From NCBI GenBank assembly GCA_021030915.1, contig JAGEMR010000064.1, positions 1-64,000 of the forward strand: a DNA stretch of 64,000 nt, read 5' to 3'. The position numbers and the translations under genes were made by a program. Below, in pieces: positions 42,297-53,906 of this stretch; position 1 is the stretch's first letter, and each line of letters opens with the position of its first letter. The notes under the pieces are model-generated. The model did no database searches. It worked only from the letters and a program-made list of their open reading frames with translations, and was not told where the DNA came from. The stretch comes from Astrothelium macrocarpum. Lineage: Eukaryota > Ascomycota > Dothideomycetes > Trypetheliales > Trypetheliaceae.

Positions 42297-43749
42297 ATAT
42301 CTCACTCTTCAGCCGGCTCTGCTTGCATGCGGCTTCATTTACTTCCGCTTACACTACTAGAATGCTCGATCTCCGTCACGGCTTGATATCATCCATTCAC
42401 CTAAAATCTGAGGAATAGCGAGCTGGTAAGTTGCAGAGGAAAGGAGAAGTTGATTTGCTCTAAACTCTTATGGTGATATCCGGTCCCTCTGGATACGGGT
42501 TTAATGCATTGTGAATTTGCTGATTGCTCTGTGGGGGCGGGAAAGATTATAAGAACGAGGCTATGCGCGTGGTCATAGGCCTGATTACTCATGATGGTTT
42601 CCTTTATGTTTCATGCGACTTAATCAGATCGTCCTGCACGGTCTTGCGATTCATGAGATCGTCTCGGACGGTCTTCTCCTTGCCATTGTTGTAGCATAAA
42701 TTACTCGTGAGAGTTGAAATCGATCAAAAGCTCAGTCTGAATAATTCACGTCGCGCACAAAGTAGCCTCGGTGACCTCGGCTTGCAGCGTACAGATCTAT
42801 TCAAGTTTGAATAACTGTGATAGGCCTATAGCTTGATGTGAGCGATTTACACGGCGACGAAGCAAAGGCGTTTCTGACCCTGCTGCTACTTCTGTCATTG
42901 CCGGTTTCAATATTTCAAAGAGCCAAGCCTATGACATGCGATTGCGATTGGTTGTGGGGAACAACATTGAAACCTCTAAGTTGGGTCTGTAACCGAAACG
43001 GCCTCTCTGACGTCTATACAACCTCATCCGAGGCTCGATGCGCACTGAAAAGATCCTTAAGCTGGGTCAGGAATACGGCCTAGTCATTTTGCGAAAGACT
43101 CTCTTGTTCGTAAAAGAAGTGTGGAGCATGGAGACAATTTATAGTCCACACCAGTCTGGCAACAAGTAAAAAGCCTCTTTCTTTTAGATTCGCCTCCAAC
43201 ATGGCCGGTTGTTTCCGACATGTCAAGCTTCTGCATTACGGTGCTCAAAACACGAAAAGTCGGAATGCGTTTCCAGAATGCCACTCAGATCTCGGCCTAT
43301 CGTACGGGACGTGAATCACACTAGGCAAGCTTTCTTAAGATCACAAGGGTGCTTGAAACCCGGGCATCTTTCTACCCGAACTCTATTTCACCTCATTCCC
43401 ACCAGCGCGAGTCATGTTTTAGACTCCACTATTGAATGGACCTATTCTTCTCCAGCATGAAATGTTTGTTGCAAGATCTGCCTCACTCTTGGCATGAAAC
43501 CGAACGGCGTGTACCATTATGGCATGCTCAGATCTCTCATGCCTTTTTAACAACGGCGAATTCGCTGGTTCCAGAGTTCTCCACGAGACCATTGTCCCGA
43601 TCATTCTCTCGTCGCTTTCTCGTCCTTGCATTCCTTGTGCTGGCCACTTGTTTCTTGAGGAGAAAGCTATCTATCTTTTGTAATTCCATTCTTTTGAGCT
43701 GTGCTCTTCTTTCCTTTCAATCCCACATTATACATAAAAATCTATCAAG
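42297..43749. other. Intergenic, with a small tandem repeat
   Basis: A 30-bp-period duplication occurs at 42626-42675 (AGATCGTCCTGCACGGTCTT, then AGATCGTCTCGGACGGTCTT). A TATA-like TTATACATAAAAAT lies just upstream of the next gene. No other gene is supported. Confidence 0.5.
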
Positions 43750-44907
43750 ATGAAGGACTTGATCACTCTCACAACACTTTTACTGGCAACTTCTGCCATC
43801 GCGGTTCCTGTTGTTAACACAGAAGAGAAACGTAAGTAGATGCGTGCGAGCCCAACCTTTTCCCTTTACCCAAACCATTGTTCCATTAAGTCACTGGCCT
43901 AAGCCCGAGTTCTTCATGTGCACACGCTCTGTCTTCATGTTAGAAAGTATTACCCACTATGCAATTCACTGACACTATTACTCATAGGCGCCCTCCTCGA
44001 AAACATTGCCAACGAAAATGGCAAAGCTGCAGACGGCCAAGGAGCCGGCGGTCTTGGCTCGCTTCTTGGTGGCGCTGAAGGCAACGCCGGAGGGGCAGGT
44101 GCCGGTAAAGCAGGCGGCGCAGGTGGCCTCGGTGCCCTCCTCGGCGGCGCAGGTGGCGCAGGTGGTGCCGGTGGTCAAGCTGCCGGTGGCCAAGCTGCCG
44201 GCGGAAAGGGAGGTCTCGGCGCTCTTCTAGGAGGCGCCGGAGGTGCTGGAGGTGCTGGAGGTGCTGGAGGCCAAGCCGCTGGTGGAAAGGGCGGTCTTGG
44301 TGCGCTTCTTGGGGGCGCGGGAGGCCAGCAAGCTGGAGGTCAACAAGCTGGCGGCCAGGCTGCTGGTGGAAAAGGCGGTCTCGGTGCGCTTCTTGGAGGC
44401 GCTGGTGGCCAGCAAGCTGGGCAGCAGGGAGGGCAAGGTGGCCTTGGTGCTCTTCTAGGCGATGCTGGCAAGAAGGGTAAGAAGGGGGGTAAGAAAGGCA
44501 AGGGCGCCAAGGGTGGTGCTGCTGGAGGCGCTGCTGGCGCTGGTGCTGGCAGCGCTTCGAGCTCAAGCAGCAACACTGGCTCTACATCAACGTCTTCTTC
44601 CACCGGCACTAGCCAGGCCGGGAACTCTACCACTTCTGCTCAAGGTGCTTCTTCAAGCAATGCTGTCCTCCGCCGAACATACAAAGAGTACATGGCCCAT
44701 CGTAAGCGATTGAACTCATGGACTCCTGTTGGCGAAGAAATTGAGACGGAAAAGATGAAGAGAGAAGCCGGCGCTCAGGAGGACGCCAAGAAGAAGGGCA
44801 AAGGAAAGGGTAAGGGCAAGGGTAAAGGAAAGAAAGCTCAGAATGGTAATGGTCAGAAGCCCAATGGCCAAGGTCAGACTGCTGCTACGCCAGCTGGCCA
44901 AGCCTAA
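43750..44907 (+). CDS. Secreted glycine/alanine-rich repeat protein with Kex2 sites
   Basis: Two exons, 43750-43831 and 43988-44907 (156-nt intron), give 333 residues. A signal peptide (MKDLITLTTLLLATSAIAVP) is followed by a short pro-region ending TEEKR, a Kex2-type cleavage site, then ALLENIANENGK. Residues about 45-190 are repeats of GGLGALLGGAGG with AGGQQAGGQ or AGGK linkers. Next come a lysine-rich block (KKGKKGGKKGKGAKGG), a Ser/Thr-rich stretch likely to be O-glycosylated, a non-repetitive segment with more dibasic sites (LRRTYKEY, HRKRLNSWTPVGEEIE, MKREAG), and a KGKGKGKGKGKK tail. It is probably a cell-wall or extracellular matrix protein, or a processed peptide precursor. I know no named family. 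The repeats are prone to length change between strains. Confidence 0.75.
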
Positions 44908-45498
44908 ACAAATCATTTTCCTTGTGGGAGTTGTTTTATGTGTGGACATTCTAGAAAATGTTTTGCGTATGATAATGAACGAACGACTGCAAATATTGGA
45001 TATAATAAAAGTATTATACCTACCTCGGAGATATGACTTTCCTGAAAATGTCTTGATCTGGAGCCTAATACCTACCCTTGTGTCCCTTCTGCTTTGGGAG
45101 AAATTCCCCCACATAAAATTGTACGAGGTTTACGCATAGTTTGAATACTCCACGTTCATCACTTTACATTCATGTGGTAGGAATGACAGCTCTGCACAAC
45201 CATTATCTTGGCGCAGTGAAGTTCAACCCGACCCAAAACGACATATCATAGAAGAAAAGTGCACTCGCTACGAAGACAAATATTCGTTTTAAAATATCGG
45301 GGGGCCTGTTAAATATTTCGAGCATTGAGGTACCACAGGACTTGCTGAGGCACTCATGTTTACAAATTCCCTTTTCGTACCAGTCCAACCATGGATTTGA
45401 AAGGATAGGCGACCAGAACTCTCATGCCAAATGGCCCGTACAAAAGCCTCGAGCCTTGCGGATCAAATAGCTACACCTATGTGGGCGGATCAAGTCAA
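44908..45498. other. Intergenic
   Basis: No gene recognised. It holds the 3' end of the repeat-protein gene and the promoter of the next gene. Confidence 0.5.
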
Positions 45499-46320
45499 AT
45501 GTCGACTCGCCGTGCTTTCGCTTTAATGGCCATGTTCTGCATGTGTCCTTCTGCCATATTCATTAATCCTCAGCTCAAGCACGATCCAGCTCAAGAACTC
45601 TTCTATCCCAACATCGCGGCGGTGTTTCCTGAATTCTTTACAATTCCACCGATGCGACCCGGCATTAAGGAATGGCCATACCGCACGACACTAGACGACT
45701 TTGTCGGAAATATCGAGACAGCCGCTGTTGCTATCCATCGTGGGATATATCATAGCCCAGAGCAGACTCAAGTGCTCACTGTTGAAGATTTAAAATGGAT
45801 ACTCTATTCCAAGCTCAATGGAATTGCAAAGAAGGCTTTTGAAGACGCAATACGAGAGATGTTTTTGAAACAGGACAGCGAGCGCTATGCGATGCAGGGA
45901 TTGGATCGAGCTTTCGAAGACAAAACCAGTTCCGAGCATGCCATGCAGGTCAGCTATCCATCCGAAATCCCCGCCGAAGAAAAGATACTGCCACAAGGAC
46001 AAGAGGGAGGGAAGGAGCACGAAAACCCCGACTGGCACGCGCTCAACACCGCGCCAGAGTTCAATGGACAGATCCAAACTCCAGAGCCCTACAATACCTC
46101 CATCGAAACAGCAACCCACGCCAACGTGCCCGAGTTCTACCCCACCACCACCGTTGATGAAGCTTCCACATCATTTGGTGTTGACCAACCTCCGATCTTC
46201 ACTTCCCCAGCTTCCACTCTCGCTCTCCAGCCTGGACCTCCCGTTCCCAACATCGCACCTAGTCCACAGTTCAATCATACCTGTGCGCATGTCATTAAGC
46301 TTGCGGGTTCCTGTGAATGA
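45499..46320 (+). CDS. Probable secreted or anchored Pro-rich protein, unknown
   Basis: Start placed at ATG 45499 (MSTRRAFALMAMFCMCPSAI), which gives a signal-peptide-like N-terminus and 273 residues. An in-frame ATG at 45424 would add 25 polar residues. The middle (FYPNIAAVFPEFFTIPPMRP, EWPYRTTLDDFVGNIETAAV, VEDLKWILYSKLNGIAKKAF) looks folded and helical. From about residue 170 the protein is acidic, then Pro/Ser/Thr-rich (PPIFTSPASTLALQPGPPVP) and ends HTCAHVIKLAGSCE. I do not recognise it. It could be extracellular; the hydrophobic N-terminus might instead be a membrane anchor. Confidence 0.55.
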   Translation: MSTRRAFALMAMFCMCPSAIFINPQLKHDPAQELFYPNIAAVFPEFFTIPPMRPGIKEWPYRTTLDDFVGNIETAAVAIHRGIYHSPEQTQVLTVEDLKWILYSKLNGIAKKAFEDAIREMFLKQDSERYAMQGLDRAFEDKTSSEHAMQVSYPSEIPAEEKILPQGQEGGKEHENPDWHALNTAPEFNGQIQTPEPYNTSIETATHANVPEFYPTTTVDEASTSFGVDQPPIFTSPASTLALQPGPPVPNIAPSPQFNHTCAHVIKLAGSCE

Positions 46321-46617
46321 TTTTGCTGGTTGAGCATCGGCACGAAGTGGCCAAGGGACGCGATGATGAAAGACGATGAGTGAGGATAGATTGAAAGCAC
46401 GGAAATAGTTTGGAAACTGTGAACCATTAATTCCCGAAGGATATATTAACGCAGTTGAGGGGGAAAGCAGGGGGTTCTGGAGTGAAGGCTGGATAAAAGT
46501 AAGTGTACTGGGGATGATGAAGCCGGGTTTGATTCACTGGAGTTGTAAGATCTGAAGGTTCAAATGCAGGCTAGCTGTAGAATAGCAGATTGCAAAGCAA
46601 AATACAAAGATAAATTA

Positions 46618-47602
46618 TTATGATTTCTGCTCCAGCACCCGAACTGTTCGTGTGACAGCTTCTGTGGCGCCTTTTGCTTGAATGGAGACCGTGAATTCGC
46701 CCAATCGTTTGACGACAGACCTGACACCCTCCGCAACACCGCCCTGGAAACTTAAGTCTTCCTCTGAAAGCACAACTCTTGATGCTTCGTCGTTATTAGA
46801 AAGGCTTGCGCGGATGCTGTTGAGAACGTCGTCTAATGATACAGAACCGTAAATGGCATCGGATGGCGTCGATTGTGTTTGTCCTTTGGCAGCCATGAAC
46901 GCTTCTGCCAAATTCCCGGCCCCTGACGAGGAAGCAGCCTTGTTTGGTTGTTGAGAATCTTGCTCGATCTTGGGGCGATAAAAGTCCAGTCGAGTAGGTA
47001 CAAAGATGGAGATCAACTCGGTTGCTCGTTGTGGCTTTAACAAATCAGCACAGTAGCCCTAACTTTCAGTGTCAAACAACATACCGTAACACGCCCGGCT
47101 TCAGCATTTTGGCCTTTTGTGATAGCTTCCATCCGGTCTTGCAATGCCTTCTCTTCAGATTTCTGGCGTTCAGCTTCTTCTCGTTCAAGCCGCTCCAGTC
47201 TGTTCTGTTCCGAATGCTTGGATGATATAAAGGCATAGTCGCGTTCTATGGGGATGTTCTTCAGGTGCAGGTCTTTAATCTCTGCTTGGGATAGATAATT
47301 GGCAATGCCTCGGGGAAACCAATCGTTTCGCATCCGACCCGTGGAAATTGGGACGATACTGCCTGAGAAACTGTCAATGACTTCTGAGGTAGCATTTCGA
47401 TACAATGACTACCTTTCCGACCAAAACCCTTCTTGTCCCTCAAAAGTCTCACGGTCATGACTGAGGCCCCATTCGCAAGTCTTTTCTTCCCTCTAATTTG
47501 CTGCTGAGATTTGTTCCATGCTTCAAGGCCAAGCCCAGTAATACGTCGTGTACAGGCCGAGCAATGGGGCACTGTGAACGGACGAAGCATCAAGCTGGCC
47601 AT
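46618..47602 (-). CDS. MRPL50: Mitochondrial ribosomal protein bL9m
   Basis: Three exons: 47413-47602, 47085-47362 and 46618-47034 (two 50-nt introns), 294 residues. After a basic presequence containing QQIRGKKRLANG comes the bacterial L9 N-domain: VMTVRLLRDKKGFGRKGSIV, then RNDWFPRGIANYLS. A charged coiled-coil helix follows (RLERLEREEAERQKSEEKAL), then a C-domain with AIYGSVSLDDVLNSI, the counterpart of the bacterial IYGSVTxxDI motif. bL9 is a large-subunit protein that bridges the L1 stalk region. The fungal form is longer than bacterial L9 (about 150 residues) through the presequence and linkers. Minor uncertainty: the second intron acceptor. Confidence 0.88.
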
Positions 47603-47929
47603 GACGCATAGGTGTCAATATTTGTTTGTTTGGTGAAAGTTTGATAGTGAAGTCGGTCGTCTCTGATCTGCGACTCTAAAGCTCGGGCCGGAGATATTGA
47701 GCCTTCTCCAGACGCCGCCGAAACAACACTCCTGCCATAGCTGAAACCCTTTCGTCTTTGTATAAACCCTACCGCTGTCCTTTCTCCTTGTACATGTCAC
47801 TTTCTGTTTCTCTTGTTCAACCATACCACTGCAAACACCATGACCGTCGTCCTTTGAATCTTCCGGCGTCCTCTCCAGGTATACATGTGACACCTTTCAT
47901 CCCCTCTCCTAGCCTGGTGACACGTAATC

Positions 47930-50795
47930 ATGGCGGAAGAAAAGTACGAATACAAATTCGCCGAGGAAGAATCTCTACCTATACCATCTTATGAAGAGGC
48001 AACCTCGTCTCGTCCCGTCTCTTCCCAATCCATATCTCGACATGGCCCCGCCGAGGTCAGTGATGACGTCGAAAGACAGACTCTCCTCGCACATCCAGCC
48101 CATCCAGCGCCAGGCACTGGCGTGCGTACGAGACACGGATACTATCAGCCTCCTTCGAATCAGTCCGCGAGGACAAGCTTGGAAGATGAGCCATTAGATA
48201 GTCCGGATCCGAGGCATGCTGCTCATGGTGAGGAAGGAGACGAGGAAGAAGAGGAGGGGCTGCGGAGGGATATGGAAGATATGGAAATGATAGATCCCGA
48301 ATCCGATGATCGGAGAGGAAGGCGGCGGGAGCGCAGGCAACGGATGAGAGAACGCATGGGTAAACGATGGGCCACAATACGGCGTCGATTCACGAGTTGG
48401 AAGATGCCTTTTCGCCTACCGTATAGCGAACACATGTACTCGCGAATACCCACGATTCCGGAGCAATACAGGCCAGGTTTGCCTGTTGTTGCTCGCCTGT
48501 TTGGACTCTTTGTTATTGCAAGCTTGGTCTATGCGCTTTTCGTCTTCGCCATTTTACCTAGGAGTAATCACGGTACACAATATAATCCAGAGAGCGTGAG
48601 GCAATTTGTACAGGGAAATATAGATGAGAATAGGATAAAGGAAAACCTGAAATACATAACGAGTTATGATCACGTTGCTGGGACAGAAGGAAGCTTTATG
48701 TTGGGAAAATGGATTCAAGAGAGGTTCGAGGCAGCAGAAATGGACCAAGCTGTTCCACTGAGGTACGCTTTCCAGTGTCTGCTGCGAAACCAAAGACTGA
48801 CAAAGATATAGCTACGAAGTCTATCTCAATTATCCCAAGAAAGACGGTCGCCGAGTTGCGATTGTTGATCCGCCCTCCAAGGCCTGGGAGGCCAAACTTG
48901 AAGAAGATAATGTCTATCCAAAGAAACCAAGACAACAGACTTTCGCCTTCCATGGCCATTCAAGGTCCGGAAATGTGACAGGGCCTCTGATATATGCTAA
49001 CTACGGTTCCTATGATGATTTCAAAACACTCGAAGACGGAAACACCGTCAACATGACAGGCTCTATCATGATCATGCGCTACGGCGGCAAACAATCCGAT
49101 CGCGCTCTAAAAATCAAGGCTGCTCAAGATAGAGGAGCAATAGGCGCCCTCATCTACTCCGACCCCGCCGAAACCGGCTTCAAAAAGGGCGATACATGGC
49201 CCGATGGACGCTGGCTACCGTGGGACGGCCTCCAACGAGGTGCCGTGAGCCTCATGAGCTGGGTCATCGGCGACGTCCTCACCCCTGGCTGGGCCAGCAC
49301 TGCAGGCGCCAATCGCATCAGCAAAGACGACAACCCCGGACTCGTCAACATCCCCAGCCTTCCGCTCTCCTGGCGCGACGCCCAGCCCCTCCTGCAATCC
49401 CTCAAAGGCCACGGCGAAAAGATCCCCGCCCACCAAAAAGGCTGGATCGGCGGCGTCCCAGACGTCGAATGGTGGACGGGCGACGCCAGCTCGCCCAAAG
49501 TCAACCTCGTCAACGAGCAAGACGAGGTGGAGAAGCAGCCCATCTACAACATCCACGGCCTCATCGAGGGCATGGAGACGCCGCAGGCCAAGATCCTCAT
49601 CGGCAACCACCGCGACAGCTGGTGCTTCGGCGCCGCGGACCCCGGGTCGGGCACCGCCATCCTGCTCGAGCTCGTCACCATCTTCGGCCAGCTGCGCCGC
49701 CTGGGCTGGCGGCCCTTGCGCACCATCGAGTTTGCCAGCTGGGACGGCGAGGAGTACAATTTGATCGGCTCGACCGAGTACGTCGAGGATAATGTGGACA
49801 ATCTGCGTGCGAATGGCGTTGCCTATATCAATGTCGATGTTGGTGTTAGTGGCGACGTGTTCCGCGCCGCCGCGAGCCCGCTGCTGAAGAGACCGCTGCT
49901 ACGTGTGCTCGATCGTGTTTCCGATCCGGTGCGGAATGCGTCGTTGAAGTCACTCTGGGATGAGCGGGGGTCGCGCGTGGGTGGACTTGGCGCAGGCAGC
50001 GATTTTGTTGCCTTTCAGGATATTGCGGGCGTGTCGAGCATTGATTTTGGGTTTGAAGGTGAGAAGGGGAGTTTTCCATATCATTCGTGCTACGAGACGT
50101 TTGAGTGGATGACGCGGTTTGGAGATCCGGATTTTGCGTACCACAAGGCGCTTGCGGAGGTGTGGGCGTTACTGATTCTTGAGTTGGCGGACCGGCCAGT
50201 GCTGCCGTTTGATGTGAGGGATTATGCAAAAGCAGTGGGGAGGTATGTGGTTGATCTGGATGAGTATGCGAATACAAACGGGGCGCCGTGGGACGAAAAG
50301 GATGGTGTACCGGGGTGGGAGACGGATGTATTGGAAAAGGCGAGCACGCTATTTACAGCGAAGGCGAAAGAATTTGCAAAGTGGGAGGATGGGTGGAGTG
50401 CAAGCGTATTTGGCAGGGGAGGTGTGGAGGGAAATGCGGCAGCAATGGAGAGGTGGGCGCATAATGAGCGATTGGTGCAGCTGGAGAAGGATTTGTTGGA
50501 CTTGCCTCAGGAAGGGGACGATGAGGAAACCAAGAAGAGGATGCAGTACGGGGTGAGTAGTTTCTTGCGCTTATTTAGGAGTGGATGAATCGTCGAGCTA
50601 ATGATCGAATAGGTTCCTGGACGAGAACAATTCAAGCACATCTTATTTGCGCCGGAGTTATGGGGAGGATACGATGTTGCGTATTTTCCAGCCATCCGCG
50701 ACGCCATCGACGCGAAAAACTGGACTTCTGCAATGGCGCAGGTTCAAAAGGCTGCTAATACCCTTACAAGGGCAAGCAATCGCTTAGGAAGTTGA
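47930..50795 (+). CDS. Transferrin-receptor-like / M28 peptidase-domain membrane protein (Tre1/Tre2/Vps70 type)
   Basis: Three exons: 47930-48762, 48812-50552 and 50613-50795 (introns 49 and 60 nt), 918 residues. A long acidic/basic cytosolic N-terminus of about 185 residues, carrying PIPSYEEATSS, precedes one transmembrane segment at about 187-209. The lumenal part has a PA domain (LKIKAAQDRGAIGALIYSDP) and the M28 core: ILIGNHRDSWCFGAADPGSG, EFASWDGEEYNLIGSTEYVE and GSFPYHSCYETFEW. His and Asp of the first motif, the DGEE glutamates and the late histidine match the metal ligands of glutamate carboxypeptidase II, so activity may be retained. A C-terminal helical dimerisation domain follows. 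Yeast relatives work in vacuolar sorting and in transporter ubiquitination adaptors. Confidence 0.93.
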
Positions 50796-51010
50796 CGTGG
50801 AGCGTTATTCCGAGTTGAGGAACCCCGGAGTGGGCCGGTCTCTGGATGGATATGTGTATCAGATATTGTAAATGTAGCATTTGCATCGGCTGGCGTTTTC
50901 GTGTCTGGCGAAGCAGATGTGGGATGGATTCTATTGTCTATCCGCTGCATTTGCGATTTGAAACAAGATATGGACATAAATTTACATATTGACTTTGTCT
51001 ATCATTTCAT

Positions 51011-52834
51011 TCACACGTCATCACGCGGTTTGACCTGCGTGTAGAACAACAAATAAACACCCTTCTGTTGGTTCAAGACTTCGCTAGTTTTGCTTTCCTT
51101 GACTTTTTCGTCACTGATGCGCCACCAGCGATTTTCGGCGTGTTTAGTCTTGCGTTTCAACCGCATCTTCTCCGAAATTGATCGGGTCTTAGATAGGCGA
51201 CTGTCTGTCTTTTGCAATTTTGCGGGCGCGATATTTGGCGATGTGCTTGCTATCGCGTTACCTTCTCGAAGTGTTGACGTGGCTACAGACGACTTCGGAT
51301 TTGAGGATGTAGACGGACGGGAAGAAGATGAGGAATTCGAGGGAGAAAGTAACGGCGTCGATGAAGAGCGAGTAGAATCAAGATCAGATATTCGACTGTC
51401 CATTTCAGCCACGGGCCCCATGGGGCTTGGTGTGGCAGAAGAATTGGGACTGGCAAACACACTATAAGCTCCTTCAGTGCCGAAAGAATGCGGAGTCGAA
51501 TAAGGTGGATTGATCAATTGCCGTCGAAAAGATTCATAATGGCCACTATTATGACCGCCAATGTGAGATACCACGGCCACAAGCTTGTACTTTTTCTGTT
51601 CAAGAATGCCACCGAGTGGGAGGGTCTCCGGAAAGTCGACCTTGGCCATGTTCTTGGTGGAGATGCTTCCCGGATCAAAGACAGATCTGGAAAGGTGGAT
51701 TGCAAGCACCTGAGGATAGCGAGTGAAGCGCATGTGCCTTGCTATTCGCCGCTTAGGTGGATTAACTGGAAGGTTGACATCTTTTGGAGGTTTCTCAGGA
51801 TCTTCGACTATGGCATCTTCAATTTTTGATAATTCGTATTTGAGTCGTTCTTTATCCGCTTCGGTTGATCGCGCCAGACCCAATTCTCTTTGCTTGACTT
51901 CTATAGCGTGCTGTAGCCGGCATCTATCACAAGTATAGTCATCAATGTGTTCAATTTTTAGCATAACATCGAAACATTTGTTAAGCGTGGTTGAAGACTC
52001 ATAAGGTACATTGAGTGTCAAGGTGACGAATGAGGATTCACTCGGCTTTGGTTTGAAACGACAGGTAAGACATTCGACTTGAGATTCGATCCTGCCTTCG
52101 AGGGGGAAACCATCTTCCTCACATTCGTCTTCTCCATCATGAGGTTTCTCAGTGTGCTGGCTTCCCTCAAGATCTGTCGATTCGGTATCCCCAGTATCGG
52201 GATGTGTAGCCTTTTCTACATCTTTCAGTACATGTGCAACATCTTCTTCTGAAATTTCGGGCAAATGTGCCGTTCTTGCTTGCCGCCTGGCCTTTGTACC
52301 GGCATGATATTCCTCACAAATTCTTTCTGCCACCACCTGTAGGAATTCCTGGGCATCCTGTTGTTGCCTACTGATCCTAGTCCTGAATGCCTTCTCCAAT
52401 GCTACTATAAATCCCTGCGCTGAAATTGTCTTTCTGTAGATTGGTCTCTCATTCAGGCTATCCAAAACCTCTTTCAATGCCTTTGTGACCAGCCCTTGTC
52501 GTAGGCCATTAATCTTCCAGAGATTTGGTTCTTTTTTTAATTTTGCAGGCTCAATATTGTAGATTTCGGGACCATCCAGTTTCCTTCGATGGAGCTCTCT
52601 TATTAGATACGTCCGTAGATCAGGAAGTCCGGCCAAAGCTTGCAAGACCGAGTTGATAAAGCAGTCGTTTGCCGGATTTGAAAGCCCAACTATGCCCTTC
52701 TTACGACTAATGGAAGAGCTATTGGCCGACTCATCGTCAAGGAAGAATGTGGGACCGAATACGTAGACAAGCGTGATGGCTGCCAGAGAAGCACCTGCAG
52801 CATACGTGGCGATTGCCAATGGCTTGTCTGGCAT
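51011..52834 (-). CDS. Membrane-anchored ubiquitin-specific protease (USP family)
   Basis: Start chosen at ATG 52834 (MPDKPLAIAT), giving 607 residues. The frame runs to 52999 but those 55 codons do not look coding. A transmembrane segment at about 7-28 is followed by the Cys box LSNPANDCFINSVLQAL, with catalytic Cys58. A zinc-ribbon-like pair of CxxC motifs (VECLTCRF and YTCDRCRL) lies in the middle. The His box is SHIGGHNSGHYESFRR, closing with RWWRISDEKV. An N-terminal anchor plus USP domain resembles yeast Ubp1/Ubp16 and animal USP30 of the ER or mitochondrial surface. The Cys box has Asn-Asp before Cys instead of the common Asn-Thr. A Ser-rich low-complexity insert of about 110 residues sits between the His box and the last motif. 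Confidence 0.9.
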   Translation of the reverse strand: MPDKPLAIATYAAGASLAAITLVYVFGPTFFLDDESANSSSISRKKGIVGLSNPANDCFINSVLQALAGLPDLRTYLIRELHRRKLDGPEIYNIEPAKLKKEPNLWKINGLRQGLVTKALKEVLDSLNERPIYRKTISAQGFIVALEKAFRTRISRQQQDAQEFLQVVAERICEEYHAGTKARRQARTAHLPEISEEDVAHVLKDVEKATHPDTGDTESTDLEGSQHTEKPHDGEDECEEDGFPLEGRIESQVECLTCRFKPKPSESSFVTLTLNVPYESSTTLNKCFDVMLKIEHIDDYTCDRCRLQHAIEVKQRELGLARSTEADKERLKYELSKIEDAIVEDPEKPPKDVNLPVNPPKRRIARHMRFTRYPQVLAIHLSRSVFDPGSISTKNMAKVDFPETLPLGGILEQKKYKLVAVVSHIGGHNSGHYESFRRQLINPPYSTPHSFGTEGAYSVFASPNSSATPSPMGPVAEMDSRISDLDSTRSSSTPLLSPSNSSSSSRPSTSSNPKSSVATSTLREGNAIASTSPNIAPAKLQKTDSRLSKTRSISEKMRLKRKTKHAENRWWRISDEKVKESKTSEVLNQQKGVYLLFYTQVKPRDDV

Positions 52835-53676
52835 CGTCTTGTGGGTGATTCGATGGATTGATGACTCCTCTGAGTTGGGTACCGAATTAAAGCGCTCGTC
52901 TTGGACAGTGTAGGTAATGTGTTTGGTGCTGTTTCTAGCACCAAGCACCTCTCTCCAAAGATTTGGGACTCCGATACCAATTCCATAGCAGAAGTCCAAA
53001 CACGTGTCGCGGAATGGTAATGGCGTATGCTCATGACAAAGAGTGATAAATGATCTGCCTGAGTCCGTCTCCTCGACAGCCTCGGCAAGTGCCGGCCTCG
53101 AAAACTACATCGATCTTATCTAGCTGCTTTCAGTTGAATGAACAACGCTGACAAGGCTTGATAGACCAAAGCTTTAAGCTTAAACTGTGTGCTCTTGGTC
53201 TTGGAAGCCTAAGGATCGTGGAAGAGTACTGTATCTTTGCAGGTCTACACAGCGAGTCGGCATAGTATGTACGTCAAAGAAGACATGAATACGGAGCATC
53301 ACTTACCAATTCAACCAACATCTGTGCATGAATAGATTCAGTTAGTCTGAGCTTATGAGAGGCTTTCTGAATGTCGCTCTCCCTCAAGCCACTATTTGCC
53401 TGTTCACGGGCATCTCTCATCAGGCTTCATTGGTCATGTACCTGTCTAAGGATACCGGGCGGGCCGGAAAAGTCCACCAACAGAACCACTTTTTAGAAAG
53501 TCTGGCGACAGGACGAGGTGCATAACCCTAAACCACTATCTGGACGTATAAACCTTATTGCACGTACAAGTTGCGGCAATCAATATCTAAATTTTTCGAA
53601 GTGTGGGGAAACCTTGGCAAGATCATTGAAATGCATCTGCGGATTATTTCCCAAATCGAAGTCCATCCAAGGACAG
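52835..53676. other. Intergenic
   Basis: Promoter of the minus-strand protease gene, then sequence without recognisable genes up to a MITE copy. Confidence 0.5.
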
Positions 53677-53906
53677 CACCACCGGGTGGGTTAAGAACTG
53701 TCACGCGCGACCGTGAAAGATATAATCGCCATATATCTCATAAGGAGGTCCTCAGCAACAATCATCAAGAAAGTCTTGAGAGGAGTTTTTATTGAATCGT
53801 TGATGGGCTCCAATGCTTTGGAATGGGATGGAGTCCTCCCTATGAGGCCTGCGGCAGTTGTATCTCTTGCGGTTGTGGGCGAAATTTTTTATTGCAACCC
53901 CTGGTG
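53677..53906. mobile_element. Family B MITE, copy 3
   Basis: 230 bp. Inner inverted repeats ACCGTGAAAGATATAATCGCC and GGCAGTTGTATCTCTTGCGGT, outer ends CACCACCGGGTGGG and TTGCAACCCCTGGTG, and ACAG duplicated at both flanks (53673-53676 and 53907-53910). Shares AAGGAGGTCCTCAGCAAC with copy 2. Confidence 0.8.

Noticed and set aside
42626..42675. 30-bp tandem duplication as a regulatory array
   Set aside because: Only two imperfect units and no adjacent gene start; probably incidental.
44000..44460. Several antisense frames opposite the glycine-rich repeats
   Set aside because: They are reading-frame shadows of a GC-rich repeat and share its period.
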